DNA of 64,000 nt. It comes from Streptomyces gelaticus (GTDB taxonomy: Bacteria; Actinomycetota; Actinomycetes; Streptomycetales; Streptomycetaceae). Position 1 is the first letter of the stretch, and every line of letters begins with the position of its first letter. Under the pieces are notes generated by a model. The model did not search any database, had not been told where the DNA came from, and was given only the letters and a program-made list of their open reading frames with translations. Positions 52,286 through 61,500 of the stretch are shown here, one piece after another. A program made the position numbers and the translations under genes. Location of the stretch: the NCBI RefSeq assembly GCF_014649535.1, contig NZ_BMTF01000024.1:56781-120780 (forward strand), read 5' to 3'.

Positions 52286-53350
52286 TCACACCCGCGGCGG
52301 TGCCGTCGACCCCCGCACCATCAGCTCCGCGGCGATCGTCGCGATGCCTCCGGGCGGCGGCGTCTCCTTGCCCATGGCGAGGCGGCCCGCCCGTGCGCCC
52401 GCCTCGAAGAGCGGCAGCCGTACGGTCGTCAGCGCCGGGACGGCGTCCACCGAGAACGGCAGATCGTCGAAGCCCGCCACCGAGATGTCCTCGGGGATGC
52501 GCAGCCCGCGGTCCCGGATCGCCGCGCTCGCGCCCAGCGCCACCGTGTCGTTGGCGGCGACGACCGCCGTCACCTCCGGTTCGCGGCGCAGGAGTTCGAG
52601 CGTGGCGTCGTAGCCGGAGCGGCGGTCGTAGGGGCCGTGGACGGTGAGGCGCTCCTCGTCGCCGACGAGCCCCGCCGCCCGCATCGCCTCGCGGTGGCCC
52701 TCCAGCCGGTGGCGGGTCGTCGTCCGCTCCAGGGGGCCCGCGACATAGCCGATCCGCCGGTGGCCGAGCGAGAGCAGGTGCTCGGTGAGGCGGCGCCCGC
52801 CGCCCCGGTTGTCGAAGGCGAGCGCGGCCACCACCGCCTCGCCGTCCGGCAGCGGCGGCCGCCCGCACAGCACCACCCGGGTGCCCGCGTCCGCGAGCTT
52901 GGCCAGCTTGGCGGAGACGGCGGCCTGGTGCGCCGGGTCCTCCACGGCGCCGCCGGTCAGCACGACGGCCGCGGCGCGCTGGCGCTGGAGCAGGGTGAGA
53001 TAGGTGAGTTCGCGCTCGGGGGAGCCGCCGGTGTTGCAGACGACGGCGAGCTTCTCGCCGCCCGCCCGGCCCGAGCCGTCCCCGGGCCCGCCGATCTCGG
53101 TCTGCGCCGCGCCCGCCATGATCCCGAAGAACGGGTCCGCGATGTCGTTGACCAGGATGCCGACCAGGTCGGACGTGGCCGCCGCGAGCGAACTCGCCGG
53201 CCCGTTGAGTACGTAGTCCAGGTCGTCCACCGCGCGCAGGACCCGTTCGCGGGTGGACGCGGCCACCGGGTAGTTGCCGTTCAGTACGCGGGAGACGGTG
53301 GCCGGCGACACCCGGGCGCGAGCCGCCACATCCGCCAGGGTGACTGTCAT
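52286..53350 (-). CDS. LacI-family transcriptional regulator
   Basis: A 354-aa repressor. The N-terminal helix-turn-helix and hinge are MTVTLADVAARARVSPATVS and RVLNGNYPVAASTRERVLRA, followed by a periplasmic-binding-like sugar domain (SDLVGILVNDIADPFFGI, HRRIGYVAGPLERTTTRHRL, EVTAVVAANDTVALGASAAI, SVAGFDDLPFS). It is divergent from the Gfo/Idh-DUF993-isomerase operon, with a typical LacI-type palindrome between. It very likely represses that operon until a sugar or polyol binds. Confidence 0.92.
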   Translation of the reverse strand: MTVTLADVAARARVSPATVSRVLNGNYPVAASTRERVLRAVDDLDYVLNGPASSLAAATSDLVGILVNDIADPFFGIMAGAAQTEIGGPGDGSGRAGGEKLAVVCNTGGSPERELTYLTLLQRQRAAAVVLTGGAVEDPAHQAAVSAKLAKLADAGTRVVLCGRPPLPDGEAVVAALAFDNRGGGRRLTEHLLSLGHRRIGYVAGPLERTTTRHRLEGHREAMRAAGLVGDEERLTVHGPYDRRSGYDATLELLRREPEVTAVVAANDTVALGASAAIRDRGLRIPEDISVAGFDDLPFSVDAVPALTTVRLPLFEAGARAGRLAMGKETPPPGGIATIAAELMVRGSTAPPRV

Positions 53351-53422
53351 CGCTTTCCTCCGAGGGTTTTGGGCCGGGCCCTCTTGTCCGGGCCGCTGTC
53401 GGCAGGCTAGCGTCATCTCGGA

Positions 53423-53438
53423 TAGAAAGCGCTTGCTA
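53423..53438. promoter_or_regulatory. LacI-type operator
   Basis: TAGAAAGCGCTTGCTA is a 16-bp dyad (TAGNAAGCGCTTNCTA) with the central CG and AAGCGCTT core of LacI-family sites. It ends 22 bp before the GTG of the dehydrogenase gene and 73 bp from the LacI start. Confidence 0.75.
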
Positions 53439-53459
53439 CAGCTGTATGGAGGAAGTTTC

Positions 53460-54611
53460 GTGACACGCAGGACAGTGCGCATCGCCATGAACGGCGTCAC
53501 GGGTCGCATGGGATACCGGCAGCACCTGGTGCGCTCGATCCTCGCGATCCGCGAGCAGGGCGGCCTCGACCTCGGCGACGGGGACGTGCTGTGGCCCGAG
53601 CCCGTGCTGGTCGGCCGCCGCGCCCACGCGCTGGAGGAGCTCGCCGCGAAGCACGGCCTGACCGAGTGGTCGACCGACCTCGACGCGGTCCTCGCCGACG
53701 ACACGATCGACATCTACTTCGACGCCCAGGTCACCTCGGCCCGCGTCGAGGCGATCAAGAAGGCGATCGCCGCGGGCAAGCACATCTACACCGAGAAGCC
53801 CACCGCCACGGACGTCGAGGGCGCCCTGGAGCTGGCCCGGCTGGCCGGTGCGGCCGGCGTCAAGCACGGTGTCGTCCAGGACAAGATCTTCCTGCCGGGC
53901 CTGCTGAAGCTGAAGCGCCTCATCGACGGCGGCTTCTTCGGCGAGATCCTCTCCGTGCGCGGCGAGTTCGGCTACTGGGTCTTCGAGGGCGACTGGCAGG
54001 AGGCCCAGCGCCCGTCGTGGAACTACCGTGCGGAGGACGGCGGCGGCATCGTCGTCGACATGTTCCCGCACTGGGAGTACGTGCTCCACGAGCTGTTCGG
54101 CCGGGTGACCACCGTCCAGGCACACGTCCAGACGCACATCCCGCAGCGCTGGGACGAGCAGGGCAAGCCGTACGCCGCCACCGCCGACGACGCCGCGTAC
54201 GGCGTCTTCCAGCTGGAGAGCGGCGCGGTCGCGCAGATCAACTCCTCCTGGACGGTCCGCGTCAACCGCGACGAGCTCGTCGAGTTCCAGGTCGACGGAA
54301 CCCACGGCTCCGCCGTCGCGGGCCTGCGCAACTGCCGCGTCCAGCACCGCTCGTCCACCCCCAAGCCGGTCTGGAACCCCGACCTCCCGGTCACCGAGTC
54401 CTTCCGCGACCAGTGGCAGGAAGTCCCCGACAACGCGGTCTTCGACAACGGCTTCAAGGCCCAGTGGGAGCTCTTCCTGCGCCACATCGTCCTCGACGAG
54501 CCGTACACCTGGGACCTGATGGCCGGCGCCCGCGGCGTGCAGCTCGCCGAGCTGGGCCTGAAGTCCCACGCCGAGGGCCGCCGTCTCGACGTACCGGAGC
54601 TGTCACTGTGA
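53460..54611 (+). CDS. Gfo/Idh/MocA-family oxidoreductase
   Basis: A 383-aa NAD(P)-dependent dehydrogenase of sugars or inositols. The N-terminal Rossmann part has TVRIAMNGVTGRMGYRQHLV, and the family's EKP motif appears as IYTEKPTATDVEGALELA. A C-terminal substrate domain has GGFFGEILSVRGEFGYWVF and DGGGIVVDMFPHWEYVLHEL with the likely catalytic Asp/His pair. The GTG at 53460 follows GGAGGAAG at 6 bases. It is the first gene of an operon with a DUF993 protein and a TIM-barrel isomerase, controlled by the LacI protein. Confidence 0.9.
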   Translation: MTRRTVRIAMNGVTGRMGYRQHLVRSILAIREQGGLDLGDGDVLWPEPVLVGRRAHALEELAAKHGLTEWSTDLDAVLADDTIDIYFDAQVTSARVEAIKKAIAAGKHIYTEKPTATDVEGALELARLAGAAGVKHGVVQDKIFLPGLLKLKRLIDGGFFGEILSVRGEFGYWVFEGDWQEAQRPSWNYRAEDGGGIVVDMFPHWEYVLHELFGRVTTVQAHVQTHIPQRWDEQGKPYAATADDAAYGVFQLESGAVAQINSSWTVRVNRDELVEFQVDGTHGSAVAGLRNCRVQHRSSTPKPVWNPDLPVTESFRDQWQEVPDNAVFDNGFKAQWELFLRHIVLDEPYTWDLMAGARGVQLAELGLKSHAEGRRLDVPELSL

Positions 54612-54649
54612 CGAGCCACCCCCCGCACGGCGCATCGGAGCTGATCTGA

Positions 54650-55792
54650 GTGACCATCCACCTCCCGCAGGGTCCGTACGAACCCCGCACCACCCCGCTC
54701 GACCTGGCCCCCGGCGGCAGCGCGCTCGCCTCGCGCACGGTCTTCTCCGCCGCCCATGTCGTCGCCGACCCCTACGCCGACATCAGCCCCGACTCGCCGG
54801 CCGCCGTCGACTGGGACGCCACCCTCGCCTTCCGCCGTCACCTCTGGTCGCACGGCCTGGGCGTCGCCGAGGCGATGGACACCGCCCAGCGCGGCATGGG
54901 CCTGGACTGGGCCGGAGCGGCCGAACTGATCCGCCGCTCCGCCGCCGAGGCGAAGGCGGTCGGCGGCCGCATCGCCTGCGGCGTCGGCACCGACCAGCTC
55001 ACCGGCCCCGCCTCCCTCGCCGAGGTGCGGTCCGCGTACGAGGAGCAGCTCGCGCTCGTCGAGGAGAGCGGCGCCCAGGCCATCCTGATGGCCTCCCGCG
55101 CGCTCAGCGCGGCGGCACAGGGCCCCGAAGAGTACCTGGAGACGTACGCCCACCTGCTGCGCCAGGCGTCCGAGCCGGTCGTCCTGCACTGGCTGGGCCC
55201 GATGTTCGACCCCGCGCTGGACGGCTACTGGGGCTCCTCGGACCTCGACACCGCCACCGACACGTTCCTGAAGGTCATCGCGGAACACCCGGACAAGGTC
55301 GACGGCATCAAGATCTCGCTCCTGGACGCCGAGCGCGAGATCGACGTCCGCCGCCGCCTCCCGAGCGGGGTCCGCTGCTACACCGGCGACGACTTCAACT
55401 ACCCCGAGCTGATCGCGGGCGACGACCGGGGCTTCAGCCACGCCCTGCTCGGCATCTTCGACCCGCTGGGCCCGCTGGCCGCACACGCGGTACGGGTCCT
55501 CGACACGGGCGACACCCAGGGCTTCCGCGATCTGCTCGACCCCACGGTCGAGCTGTCCCGGCACCTCTTCCAGGCGCCCACCCGCTTCTACAAGACGGGC
55601 GTGGTGTTCCTCGCCTGGCTGGCCGGCCACCAGGACCACTTCACCATGGTCGGCGGTCTGCAGTCCGCCCGCTCGCTGCCGCACCTGGCGAAGGCGTACG
55701 AACTCGCGGACCGGCTGGGCCTGTTCCCCGACCCGGAGCTGGCCGAGTCCCGTATGCGCACTCTCCTCGCGGTCAACGGAGGCACCCGATGA
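54650..55792 (+). CDS. DUF993 family, dihydrodipicolinate-synthase-like protein
   Basis: A 380-aa protein predicted to be a TIM-barrel aldolase relative: SAAHVVADPYADISPDSPAA, RHLWSHGLGVAEAMDTAQRG, SGAQAILMASRALSAAAQG and VDGIKISLLDAEREID, where the Lys of GIKIS is in the place of the Schiff-base lysine of class I aldolases. In Actinobacteria it goes with Gfo/Idh/MocA dehydrogenase and isomerase genes, as here, probably splitting a keto-sugar acid. The gene starts 38 bp after the dehydrogenase and its stop overlaps the next start (ATGA). Confidence 0.85.
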   Translation: MTIHLPQGPYEPRTTPLDLAPGGSALASRTVFSAAHVVADPYADISPDSPAAVDWDATLAFRRHLWSHGLGVAEAMDTAQRGMGLDWAGAAELIRRSAAEAKAVGGRIACGVGTDQLTGPASLAEVRSAYEEQLALVEESGAQAILMASRALSAAAQGPEEYLETYAHLLRQASEPVVLHWLGPMFDPALDGYWGSSDLDTATDTFLKVIAEHPDKVDGIKISLLDAEREIDVRRRLPSGVRCYTGDDFNYPELIAGDDRGFSHALLGIFDPLGPLAAHAVRVLDTGDTQGFRDLLDPTVELSRHLFQAPTRFYKTGVVFLAWLAGHQDHFTMVGGLQSARSLPHLAKAYELADRLGLFPDPELAESRMRTLLAVNGGTR

Positions 55793-56616
55793 GCGACGGC
55801 CGTCTCTCCATCAACCAGGAGACCATCAAGCAGTGGTCGCTGCCCGAACTGGCCGAGGGCTGCGTCAAGGCGGGCATCGACAAGGTCGGCCTGTGGCGGG
55901 CCCCGGTCCAGTCGTACGGCATCGAGCGCACCGCTCGACTGCTCGCCGACTCCGGCCTGTCCGTCACCAGCCTCTGCCGCGGCGGCTTCTTCACCGCCCT
56001 GGACCCGGCGGAACGGGCCCGCGCCCTGGACGACAACCGCGCTGCGCTCGACGAGGCGGCGGCCCTGTCCACGGACACCCTGGTCCTGGTCTCCGGCGGC
56101 CTCCCCGAGGGCAGCAAGGATCTGTACACCGCCCGTGAACGCGTCGCGGACGCCCTGGGCGAACTGGTCCCGTACGCGGCCGAACGCGGCGTACGCCTCG
56201 CCATCGAACCGCTGCACCCGATGTTCGCCTCGGACCGCTGCGTCGTCTCCACACTGTCCCAGGCCCTGGACATCGCGGAGCGCTTCCCCGCCGACCAGGT
56301 CGGGGTGGTCGTCGACACCTACCACATCTGGTGGGACGACCAGGGCCCCGACCAGATCCTCCGCGCGGGCGCCGGCGGCCGCATCCACTCCTTCCAGCTG
56401 GCCGACTGGATCACCCCGCTCCCGGCGGGCGTCCTGGTGGGCCGCGGCCAACTCGGCGACGGAGCGGTCGACTTCCGCACCCTCCGCACCCTGGTCGAGA
56501 CGGCCGGCTTCGACGGCCCGGTCGAGGTGGAGATCTTCAACGAGGACCTCTGGGCCCGCGACGGCGCCGAAGTCCTCGCGGAGGTGGCCTCGCGCTACGC
56601 CGAACACGCCTGCTGA
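55789..56616 (+). CDS. Sugar phosphate isomerase/epimerase family protein
   Basis: A 275-aa TIM-barrel protein of the xylose-isomerase-like family: LSINQETIKQWSLPELAEGC, VRLAIEPLHPMFASDRCVVS (the metal-binding Glu and His), VGVVVDTYHIWWDDQGPDQI and VEVEIFNEDLWARDG with the closing Glu. It should isomerise or epimerise the keto-sugar or inositol intermediate of the LacI-controlled operon. Its ATG overlaps the DUF993 stop. Two hairpins follow at 56756-56823. Confidence 0.88.
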   Translation: MSDGRLSINQETIKQWSLPELAEGCVKAGIDKVGLWRAPVQSYGIERTARLLADSGLSVTSLCRGGFFTALDPAERARALDDNRAALDEAAALSTDTLVLVSGGLPEGSKDLYTARERVADALGELVPYAAERGVRLAIEPLHPMFASDRCVVSTLSQALDIAERFPADQVGVVVDTYHIWWDDQGPDQILRAGAGGRIHSFQLADWITPLPAGVLVGRGQLGDGAVDFRTLRTLVETAGFDGPVEVEIFNEDLWARDGAEVLAEVASRYAEHAC

Positions 56617-56755
56617 CAGGGCGATTTGCCGGTAAGGCAAAGAGATCGTCAAGGCGTGCAACCGTTCGGCACCCAGCCGAGTCGTATCTGGCGTCGGGTG
56701 CTTCCGGGGAGGGATCTGGGGGGATCGGGAAGCCCTGACATGGGGGAAAGCGAGG

Positions 56756-56792
56756 GGGGTCCGGTCATTCGACCGGGCCCCGTTTCGTCTTT
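56756..56792 (+). terminator. Intrinsic terminator of the sugar operon
   Basis: GGGGTCCGGTC pairs with GACCGGGCCCC (11 bp, one G-T pair) over ATTC, followed by GTTTCGTCTTT. Confidence 0.8.
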
Positions 56793-56794
56793 CC

Positions 56795-56823
56795 GGGGGC
56801 TCCGCTCCCACGAGGGAGCCCCC
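56795..56823 (-). terminator. Second hairpin, serving the convergent gene
   Basis: GGGGGCTCC pairs with GGAGCCCCC (9 bp, 11-base loop), 12 bp past the stop of the minus-strand gene at 56836. Confidence 0.65.
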
Positions 56824-56835
56824 GGCCGCGACACG

Positions 56836-57591
56836 TCAGGAGCCCGAGGCATCCCGGACGGCCGCCTGGACGAGCTCCGCCGCCTCGATGTCACAGATCT
56901 GCGCGTAGGCGGCGTCGGTCCTCTTCTCGTCGGCGAGCCGGAGCAGGCCCGTCGGCTCCCAGCGCAGTTCCGGCGTGAAGACCTCGTCGTGCTGTTCCGC
57001 GGCCTTGAGCAGACGCCGTCGCAGGAGGGGCCCCGAACGGTCGGCCGCCACGTGGTAGGAGGCCCGGCCCTTGGCGTCCAGGGCGTCCAGCGTGCGCTCG
57101 TCGAACGTGAGGAAGGGCAGGTCCGCGAGGTGGTTCCGCAGGCCGCGGGGCTTGACGGACACACCGGTCAGGTCGAGGAACCCGGCCCCGTCCTGGACGA
57201 ACTCCCCGCCCCGCTCGTAGAAGAGGACCAGCGGCTCGTAGAGGTCGGGCAGGTCGGGCAGCGCGATGTCGCCCCGCGCGCGGAGCGCCGCGAGCCGTAC
57301 CGCGGCCCCGCAGGTCTTCCGGGCGCCGTACGCGACCTTCTTGAGGCACGCGTCGAGCTCCGCGGCGAGCTCCGGCGGGAGCCGGAAGTCCTTGTCGACG
57401 TACTGCGTGACGTCGAAGAAGGGCCATTCGCTCTCGGCGCCGCACGCCCGGGCCCACAGCGCGGCCCGTCGCAGGTACTCGTGCATCAGCAGCCGACGGG
57501 ACTGCGCGTGCTCGAAGGCGTGATCCCAGTCGCCGGACCAGTCGGCCGCACGCAGACTCTCCAGCAGGGCGAGCGTCGATCCATCGGTCAT
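56836..57591 (-). CDS. Hypothetical 251-aa protein coupled to a 92-aa gene
   Basis: Not recognised. It starts MTDGSTLALLESLRAADWSG, is soluble, mostly helical and acidic, and contains SRRLLMHEYLRRAALWARAC and PDLYEPLVLFYERGGEFVQD. There is no signal peptide or membrane segment. Its ATG shares one base with the TAA of the preceding 92-aa gene (TAATG), so the two are translationally coupled and probably act together. An immunity- or antitoxin-like partner role is one idea and is not supported by any motif that I can name. Confidence 0.6.
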   Translation of the reverse strand: MTDGSTLALLESLRAADWSGDWDHAFEHAQSRRLLMHEYLRRAALWARACGAESEWPFFDVTQYVDKDFRLPPELAAELDACLKKVAYGARKTCGAAVRLAALRARGDIALPDLPDLYEPLVLFYERGGEFVQDGAGFLDLTGVSVKPRGLRNHLADLPFLTFDERTLDALDAKGRASYHVAADRSGPLLRRRLLKAAEQHDEVFTPELRWEPTGLLRLADEKRTDAAYAQICDIEAAELVQAAVRDASGS

Positions 57592-57869
57592 TACAGGTCC
57601 AGTCCCTTCGAACGGAGCTCCTGGAAGGCAGCCTCCATCACCTCGTCGATGTTCGAGAGGTCGGTCGCCGGCTCGATCTTCGGCGCATCGAGCCCCAGCC
57701 CCTCCCACTGGGCGAACCCGCCCTCGCGCTCACTCACCGTGAGCTCGTGGGCTCCCGCGTCCGCCCAACTGTCGGGCCAGGCACGGTAGTGGGCGTCGGC
57801 GACGCCGTTCACCATGTCGACCTCCCACGACTGCGGCCGGTCGAACACGTAGGGGAGTCCTGCCTCCAT
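57591..57869 (-). CDS. Hypothetical 92-aa protein
   Basis: Not recognised. It starts MEAGLPYVFDRPQSWEVDMV, has a Trp-rich middle (YRAWPDSWADAGAHE, FAQWEGLG) and a helical end (IDEVMEAAFQELRSKGLDL). It looks like the end of a larger protein, for example a toxin C-terminus, or a small partner of the 251-aa protein whose gene it overlaps. No convincing ribosome site precedes the ATG. Confidence 0.5.
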   Translation of the reverse strand: MEAGLPYVFDRPQSWEVDMVNGVADAHYRAWPDSWADAGAHELTVSEREGGFAQWEGLGLDAPKIEPATDLSNIDEVMEAAFQELRSKGLDL

Positions 57870-57997
57870 GACGTGACTTTCATGGCGGTGGGGAAACACA
57901 GAGGCAGGGCTTTCGGCGGCCGGGCCCGTACGGCGGCTCTCGTCACGGCATTGGTCCCCGCCCTGGCCGTGGCGCGCGTACTCGACGAGCAGGCCGA

Positions 57998-58363
57998 TCA
58001 GTGGCCAGGCGCGTCCGGCGCGGGGATCGGAGCCTCGTGCTCCTCCCTCGCCTCCATCAGTTCCGGCAGATGCGCCGCCGCCCATGCGCAGCAGGCAGCC
58101 ATCGGGGCGAGCAAGGTGCGGCCCAGAGCGCTCAGTTCGTACTCCACCCGTGGTGGGATCCCGCCATGGTCGGTACGGGTGACGAGGCCGTCGCGCTCCA
58201 TCGACCGGAGCGTCTCCGTCAGCACCTTCGGTGTGATGCCGCGCAGCGGGACCTCCAGTTCGCCGAAGCGCCGGGGGCCGGTCTCCAGACACCTGATGAT
58301 CTTCGGGGTCCATTTGCCGCCGATCCGGAACGGCGAGGTGACATGGGAGCAGCCGGCGAACAT
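57998..58363 (-). CDS. HxlR-family (MarR-like) regulator
   Basis: A 121-aa winged-helix regulator: IGGKWTPKIIRCLETGPRRF, ELEVPLRGITPKVLTETLRS and the wing THGGIPPRVEYELSALGR (where TDHGG begins the wing). Cys5 near the N-terminus is the position used for redox or electrophile sensing in many HxlR proteins. It is divergent from a NAD(P)-binding oxidoreductase gene 125 bp away, the common HxlR-target arrangement. A TTAC...GTAA inverted pair lies in that gap. Confidence 0.88.
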   Translation of the reverse strand: MFAGCSHVTSPFRIGGKWTPKIIRCLETGPRRFGELEVPLRGITPKVLTETLRSMERDGLVTRTDHGGIPPRVEYELSALGRTLLAPMAACCAWAAAHLPELMEAREEHEAPIPAPDAPGH

Positions 58364-58488
58364 TTCGGGATCAAGTGGTTGGCTTACCCGGGCGAGCGTA
58401 CGTAACTATCGTTGCGGAAACCATGGGGTGCGCAGCTAGCGTCCGCTTCACCGGCCGGCGGACCGCGGGCCTTGGCGAGGGGAAACCC

Positions 58489-59145
58489 ATGAGCAGCAGG
58501 ATCGTCGTCTTCGGAGCCGGCGGGCGCGCCGGACGGCGCGCGGTTGCCGAGGCCGTGGCCCGCGGGCACCGGGTCACCGCGGTCGTGCGGGACACGGACA
58601 GGCACCGGGATCTGGCCGGTGACGGCGTGAGCGTGGTCGCCGGTGATGTCACCCGGGCGGACAGCGTCGTGGAGGTCGCGGCGGGACACGACGCGGCGAT
58701 CAACGCGGCGGGGCGGCTCGACATGCCGTCGACGGAGTTCTACGTGAGCGCGGCGCACGCGCTGCTGGACGGCCTGGCCAGCGCCGGGGTCGGCCGGCTG
58801 GTCCTCGTGGGGATCGGTTCCACGTTGGAGACCGCCCCTGGGGTGGCGGTCCACGACGCCCCCGGATTCCCCGAAGAGGCGCGGGCCTTCTCGCTGGGGC
58901 ACACCGCGGAACTCGACGTGCTGCGCGCCGCCGAGACGGACATCGACTGGATCGTCGTCGCCCCGCCGCCCGTCCTCCTGGACGACGAGGCCCCGCGGAC
59001 CGGCCGGTACCGGACGGGGGACCACCGGGTGCTGCCGGCCGCCGACGGTGCGCACACCTTCTCCTACGCGGACCTGGCGGTGGCGCTGATCGACGAGATC
59101 GAGAGCCCGAAGCACCATCGCTCGCTGACCGCGGTGGCGGCCTGA
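58489..59145 (+). CDS. NAD(P)H-binding atypical short-chain reductase
   Basis: A 218-aa Rossmann-fold protein: MSSRIVVFGAGGRAGRRAVA with the GxxGxxG dinucleotide loop, TAVVRDTDRHRDLAGDGVSV and GDVTRADSVVEVAAGHDAAI. It belongs to the NmrA/NAD(P)H-binding group of quinone- or flavin-type reductases. There is no clear Tyr-Lys catalytic pair. ATG 58489 follows GAGGGGAAA. It is probably controlled by the divergent HxlR regulator in response to quinones or electrophiles. Confidence 0.85.
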   Translation: MSSRIVVFGAGGRAGRRAVAEAVARGHRVTAVVRDTDRHRDLAGDGVSVVAGDVTRADSVVEVAAGHDAAINAAGRLDMPSTEFYVSAAHALLDGLASAGVGRLVLVGIGSTLETAPGVAVHDAPGFPEEARAFSLGHTAELDVLRAAETDIDWIVVAPPPVLLDDEAPRTGRYRTGDHRVLPAADGAHTFSYADLAVALIDEIESPKHHRSLTAVAA

Positions 59146-59190
59146 CCGCTCCCGCACGGGCTGTCGTACCCACCCGGTACCGTCACGGGT

Positions 59191-61431
59191 ATGTCCACCA
59201 TGCCCAACATGGCCGTCCTCGAAGGTGTGCTGGAGCGCATCACGTACGCCAACGAGGAGAACGGGTACACGGTCGCGCGCGTCGACACCGGTCGCGGTGC
59301 GGGCGATCTGCTGACCGTGGTCGGTTCGCTGCTCGGTGCGCAGCCCGGTGAGTCGCTGCGCATGGAGGGGCGCTGGAGCTCGCACTCGCAGTACGGCAAG
59401 CAGTTCACCGTCGAGAACTACACGACGATCCTGCCCGCCACCATCCAGGGCATCCGCCGCTACCTCGGCTCCGGTCTGATCAAGGGCATCGGCCCGGTGA
59501 TGGCCGACCGGATCACCACCCACTTCGGCGTCGACACCCTCGACATCATCGAGAACGAACCGAAGCGGCTCGTCGAGGTCCCCGGTCTCGGCCCCAAGCG
59601 GACGAAGATGATCGCCGCCGCCTGGGATGAACAGAAGGCGATCAAGGAGGTGATGGTCTTCCTCCAGGGCGTCGGGGTCTCCACCTCCATCGCCGTCCGC
59701 ATCTACAAGAAGTACGAGGACGCCTCGATCTCCGTCGTGAAGAACCAGCCCTACCGGCTGGCCGCCGACGTCTGGGGCATCGGCTTCCTCACTGCCGACA
59801 AGATCGCCCAGGCGGTGGGCATTCCGCACGACAGCCCGGAAAGGGTCAAGGCCGGGCTCCAGTACGCGCTGTCGCAGTCCACCGACCAGGGGCACTGCTT
59901 CCTGCCCGAGGAGCGGCTGATCGCGGACGGCGTGAAGCTGCTCCAGGTCGACACGGGGCTGGTCATCGAGTGCCTCGCCGAACTGGCCGAGGACCCGGAG
60001 GGAGTCGTACGGGAGAAGGTGCCGTCGCCCGAGGGCGGCGAGCTGGTCACGGCGATCTATCTCGTGCCTTTCCACCGTGCCGAGGTCGCCCTCGCCGCCC
60101 AGGTCCAGCGGCTGCTGCGGACGCCCGAGGAGCGGCTGCCGGCCTTCGCGGACGTGGACTGGGACAAGGCGCTGGCCTGGCTCGCCACGCGTACGGGGGC
60201 GGATCTGGCGCCCGAGCAGGAGGCGGCGGTCCGGCTCGCGCTCAGCCGGAAGGTCGCGGTGCTGACCGGTGGGCCCGGCTGCGGCAAGTCGTTCACGGTC
60301 CGGTCGATCGTGGAGCTGGCGCGGGCCAAGAAGGCCAAGGTGGTGCTGGCCGCGCCGACCGGACGGGCGGCCAAGCGGCTCTCCGAGCTGACCGGGGCCG
60401 AGGCGTCCACCGTGCACCGGCTGCTCGAACTGAAACCGGGCGGCGACGCCGCGTACGACCGGGACCGCCCGCTGGACGCCGATCTGGTCGTCGTCGACGA
60501 GGCTTCGATGCTGGATCTGCTGCTCGCCAACAAGCTGCTGAAGGCCGTGGCACCCGGTGCCCATCTGCTGCTCGTCGGGGACGTCGACCAGCTGCCGTCG
60601 GTCGGGGCGGGAGAGGTGCTGCGCGATCTGCTCGCCGACGGCAGCCCCGTTCCCGCGGTCCGGCTCACCACGATCTTCCGCCAGGCCCAGCAGTCCGGCG
60701 TCGTCACCAACGCCCACCGGATCAACTCCGGGCTACCGCCCCTCACTCAGGGCCTCAAGGACTTCTTCCTCTTCGTGGAGGACGAGACGGAGGACGCCGG
60801 TGTGCTCGCGGTGGACGTCGCGGCCCGTCGCATTCCCGCCAAGTTCGGCCTCGACGCGCGGCGCGACGTACAGGTCCTCGCCCCGATGCACCGGGGCCCG
60901 GCCGGTGCGGGCACGCTCAACGGACTCCTCCAGCAGGCCATCACCCCGGGCCGCCCGAACGTCCCCGAGAAGCGGTTCGGCGGCCGGGTCTTCCGGGTCG
61001 GCGACAAGGTCACCCAGATCCGCAACAACTACGACAAGGGCGAGAACGGCGTCTTCAACGGCACGGTCGGCGTCGTCACCGCCCTCGACCTGGACGAACA
61101 GAAGCTGACGGTCCTCACCGACGAGGACGAGGAGATCGGATACGACTTCGACGAGCTGGACGAGCTGTCCCACGCGTACGCCATGACGATCCACCGTTCC
61201 CAGGGCAGCGAGTACCCGGCCGTCGTCATCCCCGTCACCAAGAGCGCCTGGATGATGCTCCAGCGGAACCTCCTGTACACCGCCGTGACCAGGGCCAAGA
61301 AGCTCGTCGTGCTGGTCGGCTCACGGCAGGCGATCGGCCAGGCGGTCCGTACGGTTTCCGCAGGCAGACGCTGTACGGCGTTGGATTACCGGCTGTCAGG
61401 GGGCTTGGACGGAGGATCGGCGGAAAAATGA
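59191..61431 (+). CDS. recD2: RecD2-type ATP-dependent DNA helicase (SF1B)
   Basis: A 746-aa helicase that unwinds DNA 5' to 3' without RecBC. The N-terminal OB-like part (LEGVLERITYANEENGYTVA) is followed by helix-hairpin-helix repeats (LIKGIGPVMADRITTHFGVD, VPGLGPKRTKMIAAAWDEQ). The motor starts near residue 340 with Walker A TGGPGCGKSFT (about 355-365), VVDEASMLDLLLANKLL (motif II), QLPSVGAGEVLRDLL and, near the C-terminus, the SH3-containing UvrD-like part with AYAMTIHRSQGSEYPAVVIP and YTAVTRAKKLVVLVG (motifs V and VI). Length and order match RecD2 of other actinomycetes. Its role is in DNA repair and replication stress. Confidence 0.93.
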   Translation: MSTMPNMAVLEGVLERITYANEENGYTVARVDTGRGAGDLLTVVGSLLGAQPGESLRMEGRWSSHSQYGKQFTVENYTTILPATIQGIRRYLGSGLIKGIGPVMADRITTHFGVDTLDIIENEPKRLVEVPGLGPKRTKMIAAAWDEQKAIKEVMVFLQGVGVSTSIAVRIYKKYEDASISVVKNQPYRLAADVWGIGFLTADKIAQAVGIPHDSPERVKAGLQYALSQSTDQGHCFLPEERLIADGVKLLQVDTGLVIECLAELAEDPEGVVREKVPSPEGGELVTAIYLVPFHRAEVALAAQVQRLLRTPEERLPAFADVDWDKALAWLATRTGADLAPEQEAAVRLALSRKVAVLTGGPGCGKSFTVRSIVELARAKKAKVVLAAPTGRAAKRLSELTGAEASTVHRLLELKPGGDAAYDRDRPLDADLVVVDEASMLDLLLANKLLKAVAPGAHLLLVGDVDQLPSVGAGEVLRDLLADGSPVPAVRLTTIFRQAQQSGVVTNAHRINSGLPPLTQGLKDFFLFVEDETEDAGVLAVDVAARRIPAKFGLDARRDVQVLAPMHRGPAGAGTLNGLLQQAITPGRPNVPEKRFGGRVFRVGDKVTQIRNNYDKGENGVFNGTVGVVTALDLDEQKLTVLTDEDEEIGYDFDELDELSHAYAMTIHRSQGSEYPAVVIPVTKSAWMMLQRNLLYTAVTRAKKLVVLVGSRQAIGQAVRTVSAGRRCTALDYRLSGGLDGGSAEK

Positions 61432-61500
61432 TCGATCAAATCGGTGGGAAACATCACGCAGCCCTTCCGGAACCGGAACCGAGGGGGCAGGATGAGTAAG

